Shown piece by piece: positions 8,664 to 25,230 of a DNA stretch of 34,104 nt. This stretch comes from Betaproteobacteria bacterium. Its GTDB lineage: Bacteria; Pseudomonadota; Gammaproteobacteria; Burkholderiales; Burkholderiaceae_F. The position numbers and the translations under genes were made by a program. A model generated the notes under the pieces. It worked only from the letters and a program-made list of their open reading frames with translations. It had not been told where the DNA came from and ran no database searches. Location: NCBI GenBank assembly GCA_005882215.1, contig VBCK01000138.1, forward strand, positions 1 through 34,104. The letters are read 5' to 3'. Within the stretch, counting starts at the first letter, position 1; each line of letters begins with the position of its first letter.

Positions 8664-9200
8664 ATGGCAGAACTGTCAACCGTCGCCCGGCCCTACGCCG
8701 AGGCCCTGTTCTCGGCCGCCACCGCCAAAGGTGCGGCCGACGCCTGGCTGCCGCTGCTGCAGACGCTGGCGCAGGCGGTGTCGCAGCCGCAGATCGCCAG
8801 CCTGGCGGCCGATCCACGCCTGTCCGACCAGCAGACGTTCGAACTGGTCAGCGCCGTCGCGCGCGACGCGCTGCCACCGGAGCTCGCCGCCTTCCTGAGG
8901 CTGGTGATCGAGAACGACCGGCTTGCGGCGCTACCCGAAGTCGCCTCGCAGTTTCGTCAGCTGAAAAACGACGCCGAGGGAACCGCCGACTGCCTGATCG
9001 AGTCGGCCTTCGCGCTGAGCGAGCCGCAGGTCAGCGATCTGGTCAAACGGCTCGGCCGCAAATTCCCGCGCCGCCTGAAACCGGAGCTGCGCATCGAGCC
9101 GCAATTGATCGGCGGCGTGCGAGTGACCGTGGGCGATCGCGTGCTGGACGGGTCGGTGCGGGCCCGGCTGGACGCGATGCGCGTGCAACTGACGACATGA
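8664..9200 (+). CDS. atpH: F1Fo ATP synthase subunit delta
   Basis: Delta joins the top of F1 to the b stalk. The 178-residue product begins [19 protein letters not shown], the diagnostic RPYAxALF motif, and ends with the conserved pattern [20 protein letters not shown]. Its length is standard. It lies between atpF and atpA with minimal spacing. Confidence 0.96.
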   Translation: MAELSTVARPYAEALFSAATAKGAADAWLPLLQTLAQAVSQPQIASLAADPRLSDQQTFELVSAVARDALPPELAAFLRLVIENDRLAALPEVASQFRQLKNDAEGTADCLIESAFALSEPQVSDLVKRLGRKFPRRLKPELRIEPQLIGGVRVTVGDRVLDGSVRARLDAMRVQLTT

Positions 9201-9222
9201 AATCGATTGCCCGGAGTCCAAC

Positions 9223-13129
<3,907 letters not shown>

Positions 13130-13190
13130 GCAAGGGCTTACACACTCGGATATCGAAGCCGAGGCCTCATTACTTGGTAAGGCTTACGCA

Positions 13191-13607
13191 ATGAGCACGA
13201 TGCATGTCGATGTGGTCAGCGCCGAGGAGTCGATCTTCGGCGGCGAGGCCGAGTTCGTCGTCCTGCCGGGCGAAGCCGGGGAACTCGGCATCTACCCCCG
13301 TCACGCGCCGCTGATCACCCGGATCAGGCCGGGCGTGGTCCGCATCCGCATACCCGGCCGCACCGAAGAGGAGCAGGTGTTTGTCGCCGGCGGCATCCTC
13401 GAAGTGCAGCCGCACGTGGTCACGGTGCTGGCCGACACCGCGATCCGCGGCCGCGACCTCGACGAGGCCAAGGCCAACGAGGCATTGAAGCGCGCCGAGG
13501 AGGCGCGCCGCCACGCCACCGACAAGATGGAAATCGCGCAGGTCGAAGCGGAGATATCGATCCTGGCGGCGCAACTCGCCGCAATCCGGAGACTTCGCGG
13601 CAAGTAA
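13191..13607 (+). CDS. atpC: F1Fo ATP synthase subunit epsilon
   Basis: Epsilon couples the rotor to the c-ring and can inhibit hydrolysis. The 138-residue product has the N-terminal beta sandwich ([24 protein letters not shown] cut at the [11 protein letters not shown] motif) and a C-terminal helical pair rich in Ala, Glu and Arg. A second ATG at 13200 is an equally possible start. It closes the operon. The 160 bp after it show short G/C hairpins but no clear terminator. Confidence 0.95.
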   Translation: MSTMHVDVVSAEESIFGGEAEFVVLPGEAGELGIYPRHAPLITRIRPGVVRIRIPGRTEEEQVFVAGGILEVQPHVVTVLADTAIRGRDLDEAKANEALKRAEEARRHATDKMEIAQVEAEISILAAQLAAIRRLRGK

Positions 13608-13766
13608 TGCAGCGGCATCCGGGATCCCGACGCTGACGCAGGGAGCGCCCGGCGTCGGAATAACGCCACAGCAGATCGACCGGCCGTCCATCGCCGGTGC
13701 GCACATGGAATAATCGCGACCGTTCGGGGGGTGCAACGGCCGCACCGCAGGCCCGTGGGACACCCC

Positions 13767-15947
13767 ATGGTTTCGCACCGCCGATTCCGGTCGACGCCGG
13801 TACCGTTTGCGCTCGCCCTCACGCTGGCCGCCCAGACCCGGGCCGAACAAGTTCCCCCCGAGGCCGCACCGGCGCCCGAGTCGCCGCCGCAGGTGATCGT
13901 CGTCACCGCCACCCGCACCGCGCGCGATTCGCTCGAGGTCCCGGCGTCTGTCGACGTGATCGACCGCGAGGACCTGCACGAAGCCCGCTTGCGCGTGAAT
14001 GTCTCGGAGACGCTGGACCGTATCCCGGGAGTGGTCGCGCTGAATCGGCAGAACTACGCGCAGGACCTGCAGATCTCGATTCGCGGTTTCGGCGCACGCT
14101 CCTCCTTCGGTGTACGCGGCCTGCGGCTGTACGTGGACGGAGTGCCTGCGACCCTGCCGGACGGCCAGGGACAGGTATCGAACTTCCCACTGAACGCGGC
14201 TGAACGGATCGAAGTGTTACGAGGGCCGTTTTCCGCCCTGTATGGAAACTCCTCCGGGGGCGTGATCGCGCTCACCACCGCCCTGAAGCCGCGGCCCACC
14301 GGCGGCGAGGTGAGCTTCGCGGCGGGCACCAACAACACGCAGCGCACGGCGGCGGACCTGGCCGGCGGCTCGGACTCGTTTGCCTACGCGCTGGACGGCG
14401 AGGCGTTCCACACCGGTGGCTTTCGGCCGCACAGCGCCGCCGGCCGCGGCATCCTGAACTTTCGGGCCGGTTTCCTGGATACGCCGATCGGCGCGCTGCG
14501 GCTGTCGGCCAACTCGCTCGAATCGGACAACGCACAGGACCCGATGGGCCTGTCACGCGGGCAGCTGCAGGCCAACCCGGACCAGACCACGCCCGAGGCG
14601 TTGCGGTTCAACACGCGCAAGAGCACGCGCCAAGGCACGCTGGCCGCCGATCTTCGCTCCGACCTGGGCGAGGGGCGGCTTGAAACGGCGGTGTGGATGG
14701 GAGCGCGCGCCATCCGGCAGTTCCAGTCCATCCCCGCGTCCACTCAGAACGCCGCCTCCAGTCCCGGCGGCGTGATCGACCTGGGCCGCCATTTCGGCGG
14801 GGCCGATTCCCGCGCAACGTTCGACACCGGGAGCTTCACGACGACCGCAGGCGTCGATTTCGAGCGGCTGGTCGAGGACCGGTTCGGATACAACAACTTC
14901 ACCAGCCCGTCCCCCGGGCCGATTCCCGCCTCCGCAGTGTGCGGCGTGGCCGCTCTGCGCTGCGGCGTGCTGGGCAAATTGCGACGCGACGAGACCAACA
15001 CCGCGACTTCGCTCGATCCGTACGCACAGACCGAGGCGCGCCTTGGCGAGGCCTGGCGCGTGCTGGCCGGAGTGCGCGCGGCCCACCTGGACGTCACCTC
15101 GAGCGACCATTTCCACACGACCGCCGCCACGAACAATTCAGGGGCAGTGAGCTACTCGGGACTGAATCCGACCGCCGGGGTCGTGTTTCGGGTCACGCCA
15201 CGCCTGAGCACCTACCTGTCTTATGGCCGCGGCTTCGAGACGCCGACCCTGAACGAACTCGCCTACAAGCCGGACGGCAGCGCGGGCCTGAACACCGCGC
15301 TGAAGGCAGCCCGCAGCAACAACTACGAGCTGGGCGCCAAGGCGCACCTGAGCGCGGGTCTGCGTGCATCGATCGCGCTGTTTTCGACGTTCACCAGCGA
15401 CGACATCGTGGTGCGCAGCAATTTCGGCGGTCGCTCCGGCTACGCCAATGTCGGGCGCACCCGGCGCGACGGGGTCGAGGCCCAGATCGAGGCCCATCCG
15501 TCCGACCGTTGGTCGCTGGCCGCCAGCGGCTCGATCATCAATGCGCGCTTCGACGCCGCCTTTCTGACATGCACCGCCGCTCCCTGCGTGACGCCCACTC
15601 TGCAGGTGGCCTCCGGCAACAAGCTGCCGTCGGTTCCGGCTCGCACCGCATGGGCCGAAGTGAAGTACCGCGCCGGCTGGGCCGACCTGTCGCTACAGGG
15701 GCATGTCCAATCGGCGTTGTACGTGAACGACCTGAACTCGGAGCGCGCAGCCGGGTCCGGCGTACTGGACGCCGCGATCGAACACACGGGCTCGTGGGGA
15801 CCGCTGCGCCCGCATTTCTTTGCGCGCGTCGACAACCTGGCCAACCGGCGCTATGTCGGGTCGGTGATCGTCAACGACGCCAACAGCCGCTTCTTCGAGC
15901 CGGCGCCGACGCGGACCTGGCTGTTCGGGTTGGACCTGCCGTTTTGA
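13767..15947 (+). CDS. TonB-dependent receptor, YncD/PqqU-like
   Basis: This is an outer-membrane transporter with an N-terminal plug and a 22-strand barrel. The mature N-terminus carries the TonB-box-like VIVVTATRT. The plug motifs NRQNYAQDLQISIRGFGAR, LYVDGVPATLPDGQGQ and EVLRGPFSALYGN, and the C-terminal NRRYVGSVIVNDANSRFFEP, closely match what I recall of E. coli YncD, now known as the pyrroloquinoline-quinone receptor PqqU. PQQ uptake is therefore a reasonable but unproven function. I chose the ATG at 13767 because it gives a compact signal peptide ending near TRAEQ. A GTG at 13731, directly after a G-run, is an alternative. The gene ends 28 bp from the convergent yidC stop. Confidence 0.88.
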   Translation: MVSHRRFRSTPVPFALALTLAAQTRAEQVPPEAAPAPESPPQVIVVTATRTARDSLEVPASVDVIDREDLHEARLRVNVSETLDRIPGVVALNRQNYAQDLQISIRGFGARSSFGVRGLRLYVDGVPATLPDGQGQVSNFPLNAAERIEVLRGPFSALYGNSSGGVIALTTALKPRPTGGEVSFAAGTNNTQRTAADLAGGSDSFAYALDGEAFHTGGFRPHSAAGRGILNFRAGFLDTPIGALRLSANSLESDNAQDPMGLSRGQLQANPDQTTPEALRFNTRKSTRQGTLAADLRSDLGEGRLETAVWMGARAIRQFQSIPASTQNAASSPGGVIDLGRHFGGADSRATFDTGSFTTTAGVDFERLVEDRFGYNNFTSPSPGPIPASAVCGVAALRCGVLGKLRRDETNTATSLDPYAQTEARLGEAWRVLAGVRAAHLDVTSSDHFHTTAATNNSGAVSYSGLNPTAGVVFRVTPRLSTYLSYGRGFETPTLNELAYKPDGSAGLNTALKAARSNNYELGAKAHLSAGLRASIALFSTFTSDDIVVRSNFGGRSGYANVGRTRRDGVEAQIEAHPSDRWSLAASGSIINARFDAAFLTCTAAPCVTPTLQVASGNKLPSVPARTAWAEVKYRAGWADLSLQGHVQSALYVNDLNSERAAGSGVLDAAIEHTGSWGPLRPHFFARVDNLANRRYVGSVIVNDANSRFFEPAPTRTWLFGLDLPF

Positions 15948-15975
15948 CGGCATCACGCATGCTGTTTCAACCTCC

Positions 15976-17721
15976 CTAGCCGCGCGCCTTGGCGCGCGCC
16001 ACCACCTGGCCGATACGCCACTGCTGCAGGATCGACAGCGCGTTGTTCACGACCCAGTAAAGAACAAGTCCGGCCGGGAAGAAGAAGAACATCGCGCCGA
16101 AGATGAACGGCATGACCGCCATCATCTTGGCCTGGACCGGATCGGGCGGCGTCGGGTTCAGCTTGTACTGGATCCACATGCTGGCCATCATCACGATCGG
16201 CAGCACGAACCAGGGATCGGGTGTCGCCAGGTCCCGGATCCACAGAATCCAGGGCGCGTTGCGCATCTCCACCGAGGCCAGCAGCACCCAGTACAGCGAG
16301 ATGAACACGGGAATCTGGACCAGCACCGGCAGGCAGCCCATCAGCGGGTTGATCTTTTCCTGCTTGTACAGCTCCATCATCGCCAACTGGAGCTTTTGCC
16401 GGTCTTCGCCGTACTGCTCGCGCAACCGGACCATTTTCGGCTGCAGCTCCTTCATCTTGGCCATCGACTTGTAGCTGGCAGCGGAAAGCGGATAGAACAC
16501 GGCCTTGATCAGCACGGTCAGCAGCACGATCGCCCAGCCCCAGTTACTGACCAGCCGGTGCAGCGAGCCCAGCAGCCAGAACAGCGGCTTCGCGATGAAG
16601 GTGAGACGGCCGTAATCGGCCACCAGGTCCAGACCGGGCGCGATCGCCTCCAGGGTCCTCTGGTCCTGCGGGCCGACGTACAGCGTCGCGGCCAGCGAAG
16701 TGCTCGCACCGGCGGCCAGCGTACCGAGTTTCAGGAGCGCGCCAGCCGAGTACAGGTGGTCGCGATCCGCCGCATAGTATTCGCGATGGATTCCCGCCGG
16801 CGGCACCCAGGCCGTGACGAAGTAGTGTTGCACCAGGGCTACCCAGCCGTTGTCGGCCGGCTTCAGATCGTCGGCTTTCTTCTTGTCGACGTCTTCAAAC
16901 GAGATCTTGCGGTACTTGTCGACGTCCGAGTAGAAGGCCGGCCCGGTATAGGAGCGCGCGAAGTAGGAGTCATCTCCCGCCGAGCTCCCGTCACGGACCA
17001 GTTGCAGGTACAGCGACGGCGGCACCTCAGCGCTTCCGACGTTCGTGATCTTGTGTTCGACCTGGATGTCGTAATGGCCGCGACGGAAGGTGAAGGTCTT
17101 CACCACGCGAACGCCACCGGACTGTGCCTCGAACCGAACCGCCAACGTGTCCTGACCATCGCCGAGTACGCGCGGACCGGCCGCAGCCTCGAAGAGCGTG
17201 GTGCCATGATTCGGAAATGGGTCGCCCGACGGGCCCCCGATCAAGCCGGTCTGCGCCTGGTAGATGTGCCCCGCGCTGGTGTCGAGCAGGACCACGTGGG
17301 CATCGCCGCGCAGCGCGCCGGTCGAGTGACCGATTCCCTGCGAATGCAGCAAGTCCGTCAGGCCCAGCAGCCGGGCCAGCCCCTGCTCCGTCCAGTCGAG
17401 GGCGAGCTTCTGCGTGGGAAGTTCGGCACGAACCAGCACGGCGCCCATCGGGTCGATCTCGGCCCAAATCAGATCCGTTCGGATCTTCACGCGCTCGGCA
17501 CCTGCCGCCGGGGCCGCTCCCGGAGGTGACGGTACGGCGGCAGCGGTTGCCGCCTGCCCGCTCGGAGTCGGCACCCCGCCGGGCGCCTTGGCCGCCGGAG
17601 CCGTGGGCGCGGCTGGCGCCGGCGCGGTGACGGCCGGCCGCTGGTAGGCCTGCCAGCGATCCCACAACATGATCAAGGACAGACCGAAGACCAGCCAGAG
17701 AATCGTGCGCTGAGTGTCCAT
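15976..17721 (-). CDS. yidC: Membrane protein insertase YidC
   Basis: YidC inserts and folds inner-membrane proteins, including subunits a and c of the ATP synthase encoded nearby. The 581-residue product starts MDTQRTILWLVFGLSLIMLWDRWQ (N-terminal anchor). It has an Ala/Pro-rich linker, a large periplasmic domain, and the conserved C-terminal core with NWGWAIVLLTVLIKAVFYPLS, MGCLPVLVQIPVFISLYWVL and LYWVVNNALSILQQW. It is the last gene of the rpmH-rnpA-yidD-yidC operon. mnmE, commonly next in this operon, is absent here; the TonB receptor converges instead. Confidence 0.98.
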   Translation of the reverse strand: MDTQRTILWLVFGLSLIMLWDRWQAYQRPAVTAPAPAAPTAPAAKAPGGVPTPSGQAATAAAVPSPPGAAPAAGAERVKIRTDLIWAEIDPMGAVLVRAELPTQKLALDWTEQGLARLLGLTDLLHSQGIGHSTGALRGDAHVVLLDTSAGHIYQAQTGLIGGPSGDPFPNHGTTLFEAAAGPRVLGDGQDTLAVRFEAQSGGVRVVKTFTFRRGHYDIQVEHKITNVGSAEVPPSLYLQLVRDGSSAGDDSYFARSYTGPAFYSDVDKYRKISFEDVDKKKADDLKPADNGWVALVQHYFVTAWVPPAGIHREYYAADRDHLYSAGALLKLGTLAAGASTSLAATLYVGPQDQRTLEAIAPGLDLVADYGRLTFIAKPLFWLLGSLHRLVSNWGWAIVLLTVLIKAVFYPLSAASYKSMAKMKELQPKMVRLREQYGEDRQKLQLAMMELYKQEKINPLMGCLPVLVQIPVFISLYWVLLASVEMRNAPWILWIRDLATPDPWFVLPIVMMASMWIQYKLNPTPPDPVQAKMMAVMPFIFGAMFFFFPAGLVLYWVVNNALSILQQWRIGQVVARAKARG

Positions 17722-17751
17722 ATTGTCAGTAGCGTCGGCTGGTGAGGAGCA

Positions 17752-17979
17752 TCAGCGCCAATGAAATTGATCGGGCACCGGGTCGACGCCCCCAGGGTTC
17801 CAGGGGTTGCAGCGAAGCACGCGTCGCATTGCCAACCAAGTGCCCCGGACCGTGCCGAATCGACTGATCGCCAGGTGGGCGTACTCCGAGCAGGTTGGCC
17901 AGTGGCGACACTGGTTTCCGACCCATGGGCCCAGCAGGTACTGGTAGCCGCGAATCAACGCGAGCAGCACTGGCTTCAT
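17752..17979 (-). CDS. yidD: Membrane protein insertion efficiency factor YidD
   Basis: This small protein is associated with YidC-dependent insertion. The 75-residue product has the family pattern LIRGYQYLLGP, the cysteine motif CRHWPTCSEYA, and RCNPWNPGGVDPVP at the C-terminus. Its ATG overlaps the rnpA stop (ATGA), so the two are translationally coupled. yidC starts 30 bp downstream. Confidence 0.95.
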   Translation of the reverse strand: MKPVLLALIRGYQYLLGPWVGNQCRHWPTCSEYAHLAISRFGTVRGTWLAMRRVLRCNPWNPGGVDPVPDQFHWR

Positions 17980-18476
17980 CGGGCGCCAGCACTCAGATGC
18001 CGCGCGAGCTGAGCAATCAGCGAGTCCGCTTCGGAACGCAGTGCGCGCTTCAGCTGCGCCCGGCTCATCTGGGAGGGTTCGGGCAAAGGGCTGCGCAGCC
18101 GCAGCACCAGGTCGACACTGCAGTCCCGCGCCAGCGGGCGCAGTGTGTCCGCCGCATGGCGGATTGCTTCCCGCAACACCCGCTTGACCATCACACGCCG
18201 GACCGCATGGCGAACCTGGCGCCGAGCGACGGTCAAACCGAACCGCACGCCGACCGGCTGGGACTCGAACGAAAACAACGAGATGCGATGCTCCACACGG
18301 TCCCCTGATTGCCCCAGCACCTTGGATTCCGACCCAGCCTTCTTAGGCTCGACCCGGGCCGACGCAGCCAACCACTGACGCGCTGCTCGCCAGGTCGCAC
18401 GCTCGCCGGCCACGGCCGCGAATTGCTCGGGCGTGCGCAACCGCTCTGCGCGGCGGCGAACGCGCGAGGACTGCAC
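17976..18476 (-). CDS. rnpA: Ribonuclease P protein component
   Basis: RnpA is the protein subunit of RNase P, which removes tRNA 5' leaders. The family core is RFGLTVARRQVRHAVRRVMVKRVLREAIR cut into the RNR-like basic helix; the first region RRRAERLRTPEQFAAV aligns with the usual N-terminus. At 166 residues it is longer than E. coli RnpA (119), with an insertion around residues 38-70. The start is a GTG at 18476, 29 bp after the rpmH stop. Confidence 0.9.
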   Translation of the reverse strand: MQSSRVRRRAERLRTPEQFAAVAGERATWRAARQWLAASARVEPKKAGSESKVLGQSGDRVEHRISLFSFESQPVGVRFGLTVARRQVRHAVRRVMVKRVLREAIRHAADTLRPLARDCSVDLVLRLRSPLPEPSQMSRAQLKRALRSEADSLIAQLARHLSAGAR

Positions 18477-18505
18477 TCGGGCAGGACGCGACTCAGACCC
18501 GCAGT

Positions 18506-18646
18506 TCAGACCGCGAGGCGCTTTCGGCCCTTGGCTCGTCGCGCATTTAACACGGCCCGCCCGCCGCGTGTGCTCATCCGTTCCCGGAAGCCATGGGTGC
18601 GCTTGCGCTTAACCACGGAAGGCTGAAAGGTTCGTTTGGTGGCCAC
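18506..18646 (-). CDS. rpmH: 50S ribosomal protein L34
   Basis: The product is 46 residues, starting at a GTG, with the conserved [17 protein letters not shown] and the basic C-terminus [11 protein letters not shown]. An upstream ATG (18691) would add 15 residues never seen in L34, so the GTG at 18646 is preferred. It is the first gene of the minus-strand operon and is divergent from dnaA. Confidence 0.95.
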   Translation of the reverse strand: MATKRTFQPSVVKRKRTHGFRERMSTRGGRAVLNARRAKGRKRLAV

Positions 18647-18699
18647 GTTCGCAATCCCGGTTTGGTGTGACTTCGCCGCTGAATTTGGCAAAGCCGCCT

Positions 18700-18729
18700 A
18701 TTAGACGCGAGCCGCGCGTCGTCCGTCAA
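18700..18729 (-). promoter_or_regulatory. Candidate sigma-70 promoter of rpmH-rnpA-yidD-yidC
   Basis: On the minus strand a -35 TTGACG (18729-18724) is followed after 18 bp by a -10 TCTAAT (18705-18700). Each hexamer differs from consensus at one position. It lies about 54 bp upstream of the rpmH start. Confidence 0.6.
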
Positions 18730-18878
18730 ACCGGCATACCGCAAGGGGGTCCGACGCGGTCCTGACCCCCCGAGTCCGTAGCGGGATATGGCGTGTCAGT
18801 GTATACTCGCTGTTGTCATAAAGCAGTCTGAGACTTGATCTGCAGAAGCAAATCCAAGGGACGACCGGTGCCTGCGCT

Positions 18879-18909
18879 TGTGGATAACCTGATCGGAGCC
18901 AAGTACAAT
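18879..18909 (+). promoter_or_regulatory. DnaA box overlapping a candidate dnaA promoter
   Basis: TGTGGATAA at 18879-18887 is a perfect DnaA box (TTATCCACA on the other strand). A -10-like TACAAT follows at 18904-18909, so the box covers the expected -35 region. This arrangement would let DnaA repress its own gene. The rest of the 434-bp rpmH-dnaA gap (18647-19080) holds the rpmH promoter and no other perfect DnaA box that I can see. Confidence 0.5.
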
Positions 18910-19080
18910 GCGCCCTCGGTCACGCCGGTCGTGGGGCTCGATTTCCGATGCAGATCGGAGCGGGCCACGCGATTCGCGCTGCGGCGCGGCGCGGGCAAGG
19001 CGGCTGCCGAGTCGCACCATCATCCAACAACTAGAGACGCCGGCGTCCAAGCGACCGGCGAGCGGCGGGATCGACATACG

Positions 19081-20436
19081 ATGCTCAGCTTCTGGCAAGA
19101 CTGCTCGCGCCTTTTGGAGCGCGAGCTGACGCCCCAGCAATTCGCGGCCTGGATCAAGCCCCTGAAGGCGATCAACTTCGACGACGAAACCGGTGACCTT
19201 CGATTAGGTGCACCGAATCGGCTGAAGCTCGACGCGGTGCGGGCCCAGTTTTCCACTCGGATCCAGGCCGCCGTTGCCAGCGTGCTGCGGCGGCCGGTCA
19301 ACGTGGTGTTCGAGGTCGAGGGCGACGGGCGCGATGAGCAGCCCGCCACGCGCGAGGCCGCTGTGGCCGAAGCGCCCGAGCTGTGCGCGGTGACCGCCTG
19401 CTCGCAAAACCAGGAGCGGGCGCGCCTGAACCCGATGCTGACGTTCGATAATTTCGTCACCGGCAAGGCGAACCAGCTGGCGCGTGCGGCCGCCATGCAG
19501 GTGACGGAAAATCCGGGCGGCTCCTACAACCCGCTGTTTCTGTACGGCGGCGTCGGGCTGGGCAAAACGCACCTGGCGCACGCGGTGGGCAACGGCGTGC
19601 TGCCGCGTCGCCCCAACGCAAAGGTGCGCTACATCCACGCGGAGCAATACGTCAGCGACGTGGTGCGCGCCTACCAGCGCAAGGCGTTCGACGACTTCAA
19701 GCGCTACTACCATTCGCTGGACCTGCTGCTGATCGACGATATCCAGTTCTTCGCCGGCAAGAGCCGCACGCAGGAAGAATTCTTCTATGCCTTCGAGGCG
19801 CTGGTCGCCGGCCACAAGCAGATCATCATCACCTGCGACACCTACCCGAAGGAGTTGAAAGATATCGAGGACCGCCTGGTATCGCGCTTCGACTCGGGGC
19901 TGACGGTGGCAATCGAACCGCCCGAACTGGAGATGCGGGTGGCCATCCTGTTGAAGAAGGCCGAGCTCGAGGGCAGCGAGCTGCAGGAGGACGTTGCCTT
20001 CTTCATCGCGAAGAACCTTCGCAGCAACGTGCGCGAACTGGAAGGCGCGCTGCGCAAGGTGCTAGCGTTCGCCTCGTTCCACGCGCGCCCGATCACCGTG
20101 GAACTGGCGCGTGAAGCGCTGAAGGACCTTCTTCAGGCCAGCACCGGTCAGATCACCGTGGAGCTGATACAGAGGACGGTGGCCGACTACTACAAGATCA
20201 AGATCTCCGACATGTACAGCAAGCGGCGGCCTACCAGCATCGCGGCGCCGCGCCAGGTCGCGATGTACCTGGCCAAGGAGTTCACGCAGAAAAGCCTGCC
20301 GGAAATCGGCGAGCTGTTCGGCGGGCGCGACCATACGACCGTGCTGCACGCGGTTCGCAAGATCGCCGACGTCCGTGCCAAGGACTCCGAGCTCAATCAC
20401 GCGCTGCACGTGCTGGAGCAGACACTGAAAGGCTGA
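19081..20436 (+). CDS. dnaA: Chromosomal replication initiator DnaA
   Basis: The ATG at 19081 gives [25 protein letters not shown], the family N-terminus; the open frame further upstream is non-homologous. The 451-residue protein has domain I (1-80), a linker, AAA+ Walker [11 protein letters not shown] (about 156-165), Walker [11 protein letters not shown], and the domain IV DNA-binding signature [15 protein letters not shown]. It is divergent from rpmH and followed by the origin-like gap and dnaN. Confidence 0.98.
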   Translation: MLSFWQDCSRLLERELTPQQFAAWIKPLKAINFDDETGDLRLGAPNRLKLDAVRAQFSTRIQAAVASVLRRPVNVVFEVEGDGRDEQPATREAAVAEAPELCAVTACSQNQERARLNPMLTFDNFVTGKANQLARAAAMQVTENPGGSYNPLFLYGGVGLGKTHLAHAVGNGVLPRRPNAKVRYIHAEQYVSDVVRAYQRKAFDDFKRYYHSLDLLLIDDIQFFAGKSRTQEEFFYAFEALVAGHKQIIITCDTYPKELKDIEDRLVSRFDSGLTVAIEPPELEMRVAILLKKAELEGSELQEDVAFFIAKNLRSNVRELEGALRKVLAFASFHARPITVELAREALKDLLQASTGQITVELIQRTVADYYKIKISDMYSKRRPTSIAAPRQVAMYLAKEFTQKSLPEIGELFGGRDHTTVLHAVRKIADVRAKDSELNHALHVLEQTLKG

Positions 20437-20672
20437 GGCGTGCAACCCTGTGGATATCAATGCTGGAACCGTACGAATTTGTGGACAAACCGCCCTCCCG
20501 GCGGATGCGGTGGCAGTTTCCCCAAAACCGTCCACCGACTGACCATGGCGATCAGGTGTACTTGTCCACATGATCAGGTAAACCTAAGTGTATGTAAATA
20601 AAGGAGTTCCACAGGTTATCCCCAATGTCGTCTCCTTTATTAGTTAACTATTACCAAATAAGGAAGTAAGCA
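20437..20672. other. oriC: Putative chromosomal origin (oriC), dnaA-dnaN interval
   Basis: This 236-bp gap contains four DnaA-box-like 9-mers, each one base from consensus: TGTGGATAT (20449-20457), TGTGGACAA (20480-20488), TTGTCCACA (20562-20570) and TTATCCCCA (20616-20624). An 8-bp direct repeat GATCAGGT (20550-20557 and 20572-20579) brackets the third box. From about 20580 to 20665 the sequence is AT-rich, as expected for an unwinding element, and holds a 10-bp inverted repeat and a perfect palindrome. No equivalent cluster is seen upstream of dnaA, which has one perfect box. Confidence 0.7.
20597..20641. repeat. 10-bp inverted repeat around a DnaA box, in oriC
   Basis: AATAAAGGAG (20597-20606) and CTCCTTTATT (20632-20641) are perfect reverse complements separated by 25 bp that include the DnaA-box-like TTATCCCCA. 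Immediately after lies the perfect palindrome TAGTTAACTA (20641-20650). They could form part of the duplex-unwinding element or a dnaN leader hairpin. Confidence 0.6.
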
Positions 20673-24379
<3,707 letters not shown>

Positions 24380-24383
24380 TAGG

Positions 24384-24483
24384 TGTAGGTTCTCGGAAGA
24401 GTTTCAAACAATCTCAGTAGTTGCAAATTAGTTAATTCTCGCGGCCGACCCTTCCCGGTTGGCAGGAATTCTGAGAACCTACA
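24384..24483. repeat. 15-bp inverted repeat bounding a 100-bp segment
   Basis: TGTAGGTTCTCGGAA (24384-24398) and TTCTGAGAACCTACA (24469-24483) are reverse complements with one mismatch, separated by 70 bp. It sits between the convergent gyrB and cytochrome b561 genes. It could be a bidirectional termination structure with an inner hairpin, or a remnant of a small terminal-inverted-repeat element. No clear target-site duplication is seen. Confidence 0.6.
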
Positions 24484-24525
24484 AGTGGTTGTTGTTGAGT
24501 GGCGTTGTATAGGTGCCCACCGCCG

Positions 24526-25167
24526 TCAGTTCCTCTTCGGGCGCGGCAGCATTGCCACCAGCACGGCGTCGCGCAGCACGTAGTGATGCCACAGAGCGGC
24601 CAGGGCGTGAACGAAGACGAACCCCATTAGACCGTAGGCAAGCCACGCGTGGTAATCGGTCAGTTCGTCGGCCAGGTCGGAATCGGGCGCGACCAGGGCG
24701 GGCAGCGGGACAAGTCCGAACAAGCGCAGATCGACCGCGTGGGCACTGGTGACGGACCAGCCCACCAGCGGAATCGCCAGCAGGAATGCATACAGCACCA
24801 CATGTGAGAGTCGGGCGGCCCATCGAAGTATCGTGGCTACATCGGTCGAAAAGTCCTTGTGACCGGCGATGTAGCGAACGACCTGGCGCAGCGGCACGCA
24901 CAACAGCACCAGCATGCCAAGCTGCCGATGCAGGTCCAGCAGGGCGGCGCGCACCGGTTTGTCTTCGACGACGTCGCGCAGGTAGACCGCGACGACCGCG
25001 ATCACAATGGCGATCACGGTGCCCCAATGAAATGCGATCGTCGCGGCCGGCTGGCGGCGGGCTTGTTCAGGCCCGGTGCCAATGGGCGCCTGGGTCTGCG
25101 GACGATCGCGCTCGGACAACGACCGCAAGATCGGCTCAAACGGATGGCTCTGTCTGCGGATTTGCAT
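24526..25167 (-). CDS. Cytochrome b561-type di-heme membrane protein
   Basis: The 213-residue protein has four hydrophobic helices after a 45-residue hydrophilic N-terminus. Candidate heme-ligand histidines are His47 (AFHWGT), His80 (LDLHRQLG), His122 (LSHVVLY), His173 (YHAWLAY), His187 and His194/195 (ALWHHYVLRD). Bacterial b561 proteins exchange electrons between quinol and periplasmic partners. It is the last gene of the minus-strand cytochrome cluster, 63 bp after the MtrB-like gene, so it may link the quinone pool to the decaheme conduit; that link is inference. Confidence 0.88.
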   Translation of the reverse strand: MQIRRQSHPFEPILRSLSERDRPQTQAPIGTGPEQARRQPAATIAFHWGTVIAIVIAVVAVYLRDVVEDKPVRAALLDLHRQLGMLVLLCVPLRQVVRYIAGHKDFSTDVATILRWAARLSHVVLYAFLLAIPLVGWSVTSAHAVDLRLFGLVPLPALVAPDSDLADELTDYHAWLAYGLMGFVFVHALAALWHHYVLRDAVLVAMLPRPKRN

Positions 25168-25230
25168 GATGTCAGCTCCCAGTCGTGTCGGCGCGGATGA
25201 AAGCGCGGCTCGCTCGCTCAGCAGTCGTTG

